This document shows, in pieces, positions 36,601 through 43,717 of a stretch of 64,000 bases of DNA; positions within the stretch are counted from its first letter, which is position 1, and the number at the start of each line of letters is the position of its first letter. This DNA is from CAG-492 sp045643465 (GTDB lineage Bacteria > Bacillota > Clostridia > TANB77 > CAG-508): the NCBI GenBank assembly GCA_045643465.1, contig JAZUKV010000021.1, forward strand, positions 118,639 through 182,638, written 5' to 3'. A program made the position numbers and the translations under genes. The notes under the pieces are model-generated. The model ran no database searches, was not told the DNA's origin, and saw nothing but the letters and a program-made list of their open reading frames with translations.

Positions 36601-37579
36601 AGAAACAACTGCCCAGACTGTAAATGCATTAGATTTAGTACTTGTACTTGATGTCTCTGGAAGTATGGAAGGAAAAAGCTTAGATAACTTAAAGAATGCA
36701 GCTACAAATTTAGTAAATAAAGTATTTAGTGTTCAAACTGATTCTACAATTACATTAATCACATATTCTGATACAGCTAATGCAGCAGAAAAATATGATT
36801 ATTCAACGAAGAAAAAAGCTTTAGAAAAAATTAAAAAATTACAAGCAGATGGTGGAACAAATATATATGAAGCTTTAAATAAAACTAATAGTACATTAGA
36901 TACAATGGATTCAACAAATAGAACTCATGCAGTTGTATTCTTTACTGATGGAGCTCCAACATACTATTGTCAAAGTATGCCAGAATTAGTTAATATAAAT
37001 AGCACAACAGATAAAAAATTTAAAAATAATTTAAGAAAAAATATTGTGCAAGAAGCTATTAAATTAAAAGCACGCAAAAATACAATGGTATATGCAGTTG
37101 GATTAGGAATTGGTAAATTTAGTTATAAAGAAATTCAATACGAAGAAAGAAATGTTCCAAATGAAGATAAAAAATATTTTGATGGAAATATATATGGAAC
37201 ATATTATATGACAAAACAAACTTATGGAAAGTATGTTTTAAATAATATTGATTCATCAAATAAATATATAGAATCTTCAGATTTGGATAAAACATTTGAT
37301 GATATATTGAAAAAGCAAACAACAACATTAAGATCATATAATGCAAATAAAATGCCAGTAGTACTAAATATACCTGAAAAGGGAAATATAATAAGTGATG
37401 TAGTCATAAAAATAGGAGATAGTGAGCCAGTAACATATAAATTAACAGATTTAAATAAAGGTAAAAATGGAATTTCTTATGTTAAAGGAACAGGATTCAC
37501 ATGGACTATAAATGATGCAAATATTTTAAACAATAAATTGCATATAAGCTATACAATAGACGGAGTGGCACAAAAATAA
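33647..37579 (+). CDS. Large surface adhesin: DUF11-like repeats plus C-terminal vWA domain
   Basis: 1310 residues. N-terminal membrane anchor (about 12-34), then an Asn/Gly/Thr-rich stalk (about 45-165). Four DUF11-type domains (about 200-645) follow, arranged as two tandem copies of a two-domain unit. Next a MucBP-like segment (HYYKNNGEYTLEKTD, about 655-720), two more DUF11-type domains (about 725-980), and a vWA domain with an intact MIDAS D1002-x-S1004-x-S1006. No C-terminal sorting signal is present, so the protein is held by its N-terminus with the vWA domain outermost. Likely adhesion or metal-dependent ligand binding. GGGGGAG ribosome site. Confidence 0.88.
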   Translation: MKEKLSYKSKRNIIIAAICVVLVAIISIGTYFYVKSDNVASAQENNKLGSAQTAYANNQENNQIVNGENNQIQNQSGENNNVNNGEVNNNGTITNNNGTVNNGTANNNGIVNNNGTTVQGTNNNNNNGAVAINNGNNNNQNDTGTTTQTTGNVPNQDYVSETVEEQEVLVSEDFDLGWKLLDVNASIPTDNLFIIRPIFETKKTTNKTAVVSGEKLEYTITVSNIGNINGKTKVRDDIPEGTTFVEGSIKVNGNVVENTAESLKEGIEVEVNAGKEATVSFEVTVNEDAKGTIKNKATVDGKETEETKNPVITFTKKADKETVKAGENIKYTITIENTGDVEGKAIVKDDAPEGTTLVEGSLKVNESSSKEDIKDGIEIEVPAKGKVEVSFEVVAEDLEDGAKIENTAKVNEKETNKTETTYQEAIITAEKTSNKTAVAAGEDLEYTITVSNTGSASGNTIVKDEIPEGTTFVEGSIKINGNCVNDTAENLKEGIEIGVPANGKTEVSFVVIVNEDAKGTIKNKATVDGEETEETKNPVITFTKKADKETVKAGENIKYTITVENTGDVEGKTIVKDDAPEGTTLVEESLKVNESSSKEDLKEGIEIKVPANGKVEVSFEVVVNNDINIATILNTAKVNGKETTAESKVMTTYKVEHYYKNNGEYTLEKTDNIADEYEIGTVISEYEKYENDGFKYVKQENLPLTLQSDVNKNIIKVYYAKPNITATKISNAKENSKFQEGETVIYTIKVKNSEDVLGDATITDEIPEGLIYQKYETVQIGNEDSISVESNILTWNVKSLGVNEEREINIETKVGTVESEKTITNNIKVDGNITDSTDITATKVMLNYSKTAKTMLERDENGVIIPGQNENEAEVGDTIVYTIKVENKSDVSSNVDIKDPILGTVSYINDSLTVNGNVNANASFDKKKNEVVYAGTINPKETINLEFKVKVENGAKVGENITNTAYVNGNPTETTKINIAKKVIVETTAQTVNALDLVLVLDVSGSMEGKSLDNLKNAATNLVNKVFSVQTDSTITLITYSDTANAAEKYDYSTKKKALEKIKKLQADGGTNIYEALNKTNSTLDTMDSTNRTHAVVFFTDGAPTYYCQSMPELVNINSTTDKKFKNNLRKNIVQEAIKLKARKNTMVYAVGLGIGKFSYKEIQYEERNVPNEDKKYFDGNIYGTYYMTKQTYGKYVLNNIDSSNKYIESSDLDKTFDDILKKQTTTLRSYNANKMPVVLNIPEKGNIISDVVIKIGDSEPVTYKLTDLNKGKNGISYVKGTGFTWTINDANILNNKLHISYTIDGVAQK
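34255..35585 (+). repeat. Internal tandem duplication of about 660 bp
   Basis: Two consecutive units (about 34255-34920 and 34945-35585) encode nearly the same DUF11 pair. Long identical stretches occur, for example KADKETVKAGENIKYTIT and NEDAKGTIKNKATVDG in both. Confidence 0.85.
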
Positions 37580-37590
37580 AAATATTAAGC

Positions 37591-37622
37591 AAAAACAGAT
37601 AGTAAAACTATCTGTTTTTTTC
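37591..37622 (+). terminator. Terminator of the sortase/adhesin operon
   Basis: Perfect 13-bp stem (37591-37603 with 37607-37619), 3-base loop, T run after. Confidence 0.9.
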
Positions 37623-37702
37623 TATAGATTTAATTGATTAAGAAAAAATCTTGAATATAAAATGTGGATATTATATAATTAAAAAAAACGGAGAATTTAT
37701 AT

Positions 37703-38728
37703 ATGGATATACAAAAGAGATTAAAAGAATTAGGAATAGAACAGGCAGAAAAATTAGATAATGAAACAATAAGAGCGGTAGCATATAATGTAACAGAAAC
37801 ATTGACTAAGGCTTTTCCAGTATTATATGATGAATATAATAATATACTTGCAAAATTATTGAATTGTAGTATGTATAAGGCAGAAATAACTAAAAAGATT
37901 TCAAAGGTAAACTATATATATGAAAACAAGAGCATTTATTTTGATAAAAGTGTAAATCTTGAGAAAATGAATGAAGAGATTATACATGAATGTATTCATT
38001 ATATTCAAAATTCAAGTAAAACAGATAGAAAAGGGTTGTGTAGTTTTGAAGAATTTTCGATATCTGGATTAGGTTTTAATGAAGCAGCAATTCAATATAT
38101 ATCAGCTAAAAGCGTTGGAAATAGCCAAACAATATTAATAAAATTTGGGATGAAACTAAAAACAATTAGTGCGAATTATTATCCTTTTTTAACAAATTTA
38201 ATTCAACAAATAATCTACTTAATTGGAGAAGAAAAATTAGTTTTAGGGACATTAAATGTAAACAATGATTTCGAAGATTATTTTTTGAACATATTCGAAG
38301 GTAATACAAAAAAAATAATGAATAAATTTGATAAAATCTTAAATTTAAATAATGTTTTAAATGAAAATAAAAATTTAAGATTAGCAGAGCATTATCAAGA
38401 AACATTAATTACTATATATATGGAGACACAAAAAATATTATTTAATACATTTTTTAATAAAATGTGCTCAGAAGTAACAACTATTGAAGAAGTTGAACAA
38501 TATTATAAGCAAGCTATTAATTATAAAAAATTTGTTGGAGTTAATATAGATAAAAATAAAGAATGTTTTTATGATGATAATATTAAAAATTTAACAGTAA
38601 AGTTTAATAAAAAATTAATAGAAATTAATAAAGAATTAGGGAAAAATAATCCTGCAATTGTTAAAGCCGATTTATTAGGAAAGTGGATGAATAAATTGAT
38701 TGATTTTTTTTCAAAAAAGAAAGTATAA
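37703..38728 (+). CDS. Putative zincin metallopeptidase-like protein
   Basis: 341 residues, family not recognised. HECIH at 95-99 is an HExxH zinc motif in a helix (EEIIHECIHYIQ), and a possible third ligand E127 lies in GFNEAAIQY, 28 residues later, as in gluzincins. The rest is helical. No signal peptide, so cytoplasmic or a released effector. Own promoter region and terminator; probably monocistronic. Activity is inferred from the motif only. Confidence 0.75.
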   Translation: MDIQKRLKELGIEQAEKLDNETIRAVAYNVTETLTKAFPVLYDEYNNILAKLLNCSMYKAEITKKISKVNYIYENKSIYFDKSVNLEKMNEEIIHECIHYIQNSSKTDRKGLCSFEEFSISGLGFNEAAIQYISAKSVGNSQTILIKFGMKLKTISANYYPFLTNLIQQIIYLIGEEKLVLGTLNVNNDFEDYFLNIFEGNTKKIMNKFDKILNLNNVLNENKNLRLAEHYQETLITIYMETQKILFNTFFNKMCSEVTTIEEVEQYYKQAINYKKFVGVNIDKNKECFYDDNIKNLTVKFNKKLIEINKELGKNNPAIVKADLLGKWMNKLIDFFSKKKV

Positions 38729-38731
38729 AAT

Positions 38732-38768
38732 AAAAGCTTACCAGATATTTTTATATTGGTAAGCTTTT
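38732..38768. terminator. Hairpin between convergent genes
   Basis: Perfect 12-bp stem (38732-38743 with 38757-38768), 13-base loop, with A-rich sequence following on the + strand that gives a U-tract for the - strand gene. Confidence 0.75.
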
Positions 38769-39069
38769 AAAAAAATAAGTCTAAAAGATTTATAAGGATT
38801 GTTGATAACAGAACTTTTAAAGAAACGCGTCCACTAGCAGTAAATATATTTTTTAGTATAACAGATGTATAGTCTTTTTTTACTGTTAATGCAAGACAAT
38901 TAGTTTCAACAGTATTGTCTGTTGAGTCAATTTGATTTTCTTCTAAAGTTTGTTCATCTTGAACGGTTACATTTTCAACAATGTTTTCATTTTCTGTAAT
39001 TGTATCAATATTTGTAATATCATCAAGTAAATCTATATTTACTGTTTCATCTATTTGTGCATTTGACAT
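38767..39069 (-). CDS. Small acidic protein with hydrophobic C-terminus
   Basis: 100 residues, not recognised. Acidic Asn/Thr/Glu-rich N-terminal two-thirds, then a basic-hydrophobic segment (VSLKVLLSTILINLLDLFF) that could be a membrane tail. The ATG at 39069 is chosen over GTG at 39078 because AAAGAAGTGA lies 5 bases before it. Its converging neighbour is the zincin-like gene. Confidence 0.6.
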   Translation of the reverse strand: MSNAQIDETVNIDLLDDITNIDTITENENIVENVTVQDEQTLEENQIDSTDNTVETNCLALTVKKDYTSVILKNIFTASGRVSLKVLLSTILINLLDLFF

Positions 39070-39190
39070 ATATATCACTTCTTTCGTAAAATAATTATAC
39101 TTAAATTTAGTATAACATTGAGGTAAAAAGAAGTAAAGAAAAAATTGTTAAGAAGATATATAAGTATTATATTAAAAAAGTAAATATGCG

Positions 39191-39219
39191 TTGAATATTA
39201 TAGGAGTTTTTTATATAAT
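39191..39219 (+). promoter_or_regulatory. Promoter before the cysteine-peptidase-like gene
   Basis: TTGAAT (39191-39196), 17-base spacer, TATAAT (39214-39219). Confidence 0.65.
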
Positions 39220-39253
39220 AAGCATGAAAATAAATTAATAGGATATGAAAGCA

Positions 39254-39847
39254 ATGAAAAAATTTATAATAATATATGTAATAATTATGTTATTAGTATT
39301 AGGAGTAGTTATATTTTTTAAAACAAATTCTGACAGTATTAATGAAATAAAATTAAGTCTAGAGCAATATAATGAACCTGTAATTGATAATAAAATTTCA
39401 ATTAAAGCAAAAGAAATTCATGATTATATGAGGGAGCACGATTATGGTTATTGCACATATGATCAAAGATGCAATCATGATGGAAAATGTGGATTAAATG
39501 TTACTTTTGAAGCATCGAAGACAGGATATAATAATACTTGTTGTGCTACATATGTTTCATGGGTTCTTCAAGAAACAGGATATTTAACTAAACAGGAGCA
39601 TATAGATAATTATTTAAATGGGGCTAATAACTTGATTAAATATTTAGAAAAAAAAGGTTGGAAAAAAATAGATAAAAAAGACATTATGCCTGGAGATATA
39701 CTATGTTATGATGGCCATATTGCAATATATGGGGGAAAGGGCCAACAGTATGATGCAGGAAATAAAATGGTTATAAAAGCAGTAGCACCATGCAAAATTA
39801 TAGGTGGCATGGATACACAAAAGATCTTAAGAGCACCTGATTTATAA
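39254..39847 (+). CDS. Membrane-anchored NlpC/P60- or CHAP-like cysteine peptidase
   Basis: 197 residues. N-terminal helix (about 3-22). Cys96/Cys97 in NNTCCATYVSWVLQETG begin the catalytic helix, and H155 in PGDILCYDGHIAIYGG gives the second catalytic residue, the usual papain-like peptidoglycan hydrolase order. An extra Cys cluster (C67, C73, C79) precedes the active site and could form disulfides. ATG at 39254 preferred to 39245, whose ribosome site would be too close. Likely acts on the cell wall. Confidence 0.75.
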   Translation: MKKFIIIYVIIMLLVLGVVIFFKTNSDSINEIKLSLEQYNEPVIDNKISIKAKEIHDYMREHDYGYCTYDQRCNHDGKCGLNVTFEASKTGYNNTCCATYVSWVLQETGYLTKQEHIDNYLNGANNLIKYLEKKGWKKIDKKDIMPGDILCYDGHIAIYGGKGQQYDAGNKMVIKAVAPCKIIGGMDTQKILRAPDL

Positions 39848-39874
39848 ATAAATTTAATAATACGGAGGTTGATT

Positions 39875-40792
39875 ATGAGCACTAATGAAAATTTCATAGA
39901 AAGAAATAAAATAAATGTAGAAGAAATTTCTAAAAAAGTTGATTGCATAAATCATAGTATATCAGAAATTAATCCAATAATTAATGATTATGGAATATAT
40001 CCTTCAAATATGGTATCAAGAAGAGAAATTTCTTTGGCTGATATAATTGGTTATGTACCAACAACAGGTATGTTTATAGATGGATATGATGAAAATTTTT
40101 TTAAGAGCCTTCCTCAAATATTTAATGAGAATGGTGATACATATCATTCTAGAAGTACAAGTTTATTGCAAATTAATTCAGATGAAATAATGGAAATTTT
40201 AAAAGAAAGTTTTGAAAAAGATCCAATAATAGTTCAATCAATAGGAAATAATCGATTTGTAGTATACTCAAACGGAATGCATAGATTTATAACTATGAAA
40301 ATAAATTATATAAAAGAGCTTGCAGAAAGTCAAAATGATTATGGAAAACAAGTGCAACTAAAGCATAAATATACTTTTCCTGTAGTTTGTTATGATTTTG
40401 ATAAATGTAAAACATATTCAAATTTTTTGTTGCAATGTTTTGATTTAAATGTTGATTCTGCATTTTTAGAAGTAGATGAAAAATCAAGCCAATATACAGG
40501 AAACACAATTGTTAAATATTTAGACGGAAAAGAAGAAATATTTAATGATGAAAGCTTAATAAAGCTTGTAAAACAAACAATAAATGAATGCAAAAATAAT
40601 GAATATCCAACAGATGATAGATATAGCATAAATGATTTAGAGCAATCAATAGATTTTATGAAACGTGAGAAACATAGAAAAAATATTCAAATATATTATA
40701 ATGAAAATAAAGATTTTAAGGAATTTGCAGATTTGTATTTGAAAGATGTAGAATTTTTTGAAAAGGAATCAGATAAGGAGATTTTAGAATGA
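39875..40792 (+). CDS. ParB/Srx-like domain protein, unknown function
   Basis: 305 residues. The segment DPIIVQSIGNNRFVVYSNGMHRFITM resembles the ParB/sulfiredoxin core, where the family has a G-x-HR motif. The rest is not recognised; the C-terminus is helical. ATG with GGAGG 7 bases upstream. It overlaps the following acetyltransferase by 4 bases (ATGA), so the two are coupled; a cytosolic two-gene module of unknown role. Confidence 0.6.
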   Translation: MSTNENFIERNKINVEEISKKVDCINHSISEINPIINDYGIYPSNMVSRREISLADIIGYVPTTGMFIDGYDENFFKSLPQIFNENGDTYHSRSTSLLQINSDEIMEILKESFEKDPIIVQSIGNNRFVVYSNGMHRFITMKINYIKELAESQNDYGKQVQLKHKYTFPVVCYDFDKCKTYSNFLLQCFDLNVDSAFLEVDEKSSQYTGNTIVKYLDGKEEIFNDESLIKLVKQTINECKNNEYPTDDRYSINDLEQSIDFMKREKHRKNIQIYYNENKDFKEFADLYLKDVEFFEKESDKEILE

Positions 40793-41181
40793 TTAAGTTT
40801 TTAGAAAGTAATACAAGTATTTTAAATTATGATACAAATATTGTAAGAAAGGCATATACTTTAAGTAATGATGAGAATATTATAGGATATGCGACTATAA
40901 ACAAAGATGAAAATAATTTGATGTTTATATATGTATTGCCTAAATATAGAGGATATGGTTATGGACAAATTTTGTTTGACGAAGTATTGTTGGAAGTTCA
41001 AAAATTAAAATATGAGAAAGTATACTGTACATTTTCAAAAAATAATATGCAAATGGTGAGAATAATGCAAAAGAGAAAAGCTACTTGGTTAGGTAGCAAT
41101 AAAGAAAAAGTAAAATATGTTATTAATTTAACACATAAAGCTAATGATGATATATTAAAAAATTCTGATGATGAAAGATAA
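40789..41181 (+). CDS. GNAT family acetyltransferase
   Basis: 130 residues. The acetyl-CoA loop is in YVLPKYRGYGYGQILFDEVL (R/Q-x-x-G-x-G/A pattern), preceded by the IIGYATINKDENN strand. Substrate unknown. Translationally coupled to the ParB-like gene. A terminator follows. Confidence 0.85.
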   Translation: MIKFLESNTSILNYDTNIVRKAYTLSNDENIIGYATINKDENNLMFIYVLPKYRGYGYGQILFDEVLLEVQKLKYEKVYCTFSKNNMQMVRIMQKRKATWLGSNKEKVKYVINLTHKANDDILKNSDDER

Positions 41182-41183
41182 AT

Positions 41184-41234
41184 AAAAGATAGTGCGAAAC
41201 AAAAAGCTGTCTTTATTGTTTAACACTATCTTTT
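41184..41234. terminator. Hairpin between the GNAT gene and DUF1836 gene
   Basis: Outer 11-bp stem (about 41184-41194 with 41224-41234) plus an inner AAACAA/TTGTTT pairing; T-rich tail. Serves two convergent genes. Confidence 0.7.
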
Positions 41235-41243
41235 ATCTTGAAT

Positions 41244-41750
41244 TTAAAAGTTAATATTTTGAACATAGATTTTATAACTACATGATAATAAAACTGTTTT
41301 TAAGAGATAGAAATCATCAGTATTTTCTAAGTCACTGTTTAAATTAGTTTTTTTATATGTGCAAATTAAAGCTTCTTCAAATAAATTACAAAAATTATCA
41401 TATGCTTCTTGAATAGATCTTTTTGATAGAGAAATTGACATTAGATTAGCAATTTCTTGCATGCTATAGACTTGTTTTAAAACACAGATAGCAAATAATT
41501 TAGCAAGTTGAATTTTTGAATATAATTTTTTTTCTGGAGCTTCAATTAAATTATTTTTTACATAATTGTTTATCATAGTTTTTGTTAAAAGTTGATTTGA
41601 TTCTTTTTTTAAATCATTATTAAAATAAATATATGGCGAAAGTGTTGAGTTTATAAGATTTACAACTTGATCCATATATAAATCTACATTAGGCAATTCA
41701 TTCCATCTAGGAATATGAAAATCTGTTAAAAAAATTTTATTTTCCTGCAT
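41244..41750 (-). CDS. DUF1836 protein, probable regulator
   Basis: 168 residues. IPRWNELPNVDLYMDQVVNLIN and LLTKTMINNYVKNNLI are DUF1836 hallmarks; the first is followed by a MerR-like helix-turn-helix region (KLYSKIQLAKLFAICVLKQVYSMQEI). Start at 41750, since the longer frame would begin upstream of the predicted transcription start, and AAAGGAG lies 9 bases before. Divergently arranged with the acyl-CoA ligase gene, whose promoter it may control. Confidence 0.85.
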   Translation of the reverse strand: MQENKIFLTDFHIPRWNELPNVDLYMDQVVNLINSTLSPYIYFNNDLKKESNQLLTKTMINNYVKNNLIEAPEKKLYSKIQLAKLFAICVLKQVYSMQEIANLMSISLSKRSIQEAYDNFCNLFEEALICTYKKTNLNSDLENTDDFYLLKTVLLSCSYKIYVQNINF

Positions 41751-41773
41751 TACATACAACTCCTTTAATTTGG

Positions 41774-41835
41774 ATAATAGCATTTTTTTTTCATATAGTC
41801 AATAGGTTGACAAGGTTTTAAAAAAGTGATAATCT
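41774..41835. promoter_or_regulatory. Back-to-back divergent promoters with operator-like palindrome
   Basis: + strand: TTGACA (41807-41812), 17 bases, extended TGA-TAATCT (41830-41835). - strand: TTGACT (41802-41797), 17 bases, TATTAT (41779-41774) with TGC before it. The -35 boxes are only 4 bases apart. A palindrome TAGTTT-TGC-AAACTA (41835-41849) touches the + strand -10 element. Confidence 0.75.
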
Positions 41836-41892
41836 AGTTTTGCAAACTAAATTAAAAAATTATATTTTTAATGTGAGGAGAAATTTCTATTT

Positions 41893-43584
41893 ATGAAAAA
41901 AAGAAAAATTAACTATAATGAAGTTACAAAAATAAGAACCATAAAAGAGCTATTGCAGATAGCAGTAAAAGAAGATGGTGACAATTTAGCTTTTGAATAT
42001 AAATCTCAAAAAAATAAAAAAGAAATAATAAAAATTACATATAAAGAATTTCAAAATGATACAAATTATTTAGGAACAGCGTTAGCAACAATAAAAAAAT
42101 TGAATAGTCATATAGCTGTAATAGGTCCTAATAGTTATGAGTGGCTTACAGTTTATTTAACAACATTAAAAAGCAATGGTGTAATTGTACCTATAGATAG
42201 CCAATTAACTTGTAAAGAAATTATTAATGTATTAAAAAGCAGTGATAGTGAAGTTTTATTTTTGGCAGAAAAATTTGTACAATATATAGATAAATTTAAA
42301 GATGAGTTACCAAATATAAAGTATTATATTTGTTTTGAACAAGAAGATGATAATGAAAATTGTTTATCATATAAAAAATTCAAACAAATTGGTAAGGCTG
42401 AATATGAAAAAGGTAATAAAGAATATGAATCTATAGAGCATTCAGATGAAGATATTAATAAATTAAAAATGTTAGTATATACATCAGGAACAACAGGAGA
42501 TCCAAAAGGGGTAATGCTAACAGAGCATAATTTAGTAAGTTGTGCTGTAAATGGCTTAATAGTATCTAAAGTATATACTAAGTGTTTATCAGTATTACCA
42601 TATCATCATACATATGAAGCGGTAGCAGGTATATTAGTAGCTCTTCATAAGCATGCAACAATATGTATAAATGATAGTTTAAAAAATGTATTGAAAAATT
42701 TGCAATTATATAAGCCTGATTATATATATTTAGTTCCAGCATTTGCAGAGGTTTTTTATAATAATATATGGAATAATGCAAAAAAATCAGGAAAAGAGAA
42801 AAGTTTAAAATTTTTAATAAAAGTAAGTAACTTATTAAGAAAAATAGGAATTGATAAAAGAAAGAAATTTTTCAAATCAATTCATGAAGCATTTGGTGGA
42901 AAGTTAATAAAAATCGTAGTTGGAGGAGCTCCTTTAAGAGCTGAGTTAGAGAAGTTTTTTGATAGTATAGGAATTACATTAGTAAACGGATATGGAATAA
43001 CAGAATGCTCTCCACTAGTAAGTGCTAATATGGATGATTTTAATGATGGCTCAACTGTAGGAGTTGTATTACCATGCTGTGAAATAAAATTTGAAAATGT
43101 TACTCCAGATGGTGATGGAGAAATATGTGTAAAAGGTGATACTGTTATGATGGGTTATTACAAAGATCCAGAGCGTACAGCTAAAGTTTTGAAAGATGGA
43201 TGGTTTAATACAGAAGATTTTGGTAGATTTAACAAAAAAGGTCAATTAGTTATAAATGGAAGAAAGAAAAATGTAATTGTATTAAAGAATGGAAAAAATA
43301 TATATCCAGAAGAGCTAGAAAATTATGTAATATCAATTCCATATGTAGCAGAAGCAATTGTAAAGGCTGTAAAAAATGATGATGGTCAAGAAGTTGCTTT
43401 ATGTGCAGAAGTTTTTCCGAATAAAGACAAAGTAAAAGAGCTAAATATAGAAAATTTAGAAGAAACTTTAAAACAAGATATATTAAAAGAAATGAAAGAT
43501 TTGCCATCATATAAGCATATCAAAAAAGTAGAGATAAGACAAAAAGAATTTGTAAAAACAACAACAAATAAAATTAAAAGATAA
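41893..43584 (+). CDS. AMP-forming acyl-CoA synthetase-like ligase
   Basis: 563 residues, adenylate-forming (ANL) superfamily. P-loop motif VYTSGTTGDPKGVMLTEHN, then A5-type GYGITECSPLV, A7-type NTEDFGRFNKKGQLVINGRKKNVIVLKNGKNIYPEELE and a C-terminal lysine in TTTNKIKR. Closest in style to long-chain fatty-acid CoA ligases (FadD); specificity is not determined. Strong own promoter. The palindrome after its stop may help termination. Confidence 0.9.
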   Translation: MKKRKINYNEVTKIRTIKELLQIAVKEDGDNLAFEYKSQKNKKEIIKITYKEFQNDTNYLGTALATIKKLNSHIAVIGPNSYEWLTVYLTTLKSNGVIVPIDSQLTCKEIINVLKSSDSEVLFLAEKFVQYIDKFKDELPNIKYYICFEQEDDNENCLSYKKFKQIGKAEYEKGNKEYESIEHSDEDINKLKMLVYTSGTTGDPKGVMLTEHNLVSCAVNGLIVSKVYTKCLSVLPYHHTYEAVAGILVALHKHATICINDSLKNVLKNLQLYKPDYIYLVPAFAEVFYNNIWNNAKKSGKEKSLKFLIKVSNLLRKIGIDKRKKFFKSIHEAFGGKLIKIVVGGAPLRAELEKFFDSIGITLVNGYGITECSPLVSANMDDFNDGSTVGVVLPCCEIKFENVTPDGDGEICVKGDTVMMGYYKDPERTAKVLKDGWFNTEDFGRFNKKGQLVINGRKKNVIVLKNGKNIYPEELENYVISIPYVAEAIVKAVKNDDGQEVALCAEVFPNKDKVKELNIENLEETLKQDILKEMKDLPSYKHIKKVEIRQKEFVKTTTNKIKR

Positions 43585-43594
43585 AAAAATGGGG

Positions 43595-43656
43595 GTGGAA
43601 ACCGGGACGGTTCTAAATTCCACAAAAGTGGAATTTAGAACCGTCCCGGTTTCCAC
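43595..43656. repeat. Perfect palindromic GGGACGGTTCT repeat
   Basis: Arms 43595-43623 and 43628-43656 are perfectly complementary over 29 bp, with an AAAA loop. It begins 10 bases after the ligase stop. GC-rich against AT-rich surroundings. It resembles the palindromic elements scattered in many Firmicutes, often mobilised in trans by IS200/RAYT-type enzymes. Confidence 0.92.
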
Positions 43657-43717
43657 TTGTCTTTTTGAGGAAGCTGTGATATATTTATGAAAAATTTGGT
43701 TTTGAAAGGAAGTACAA

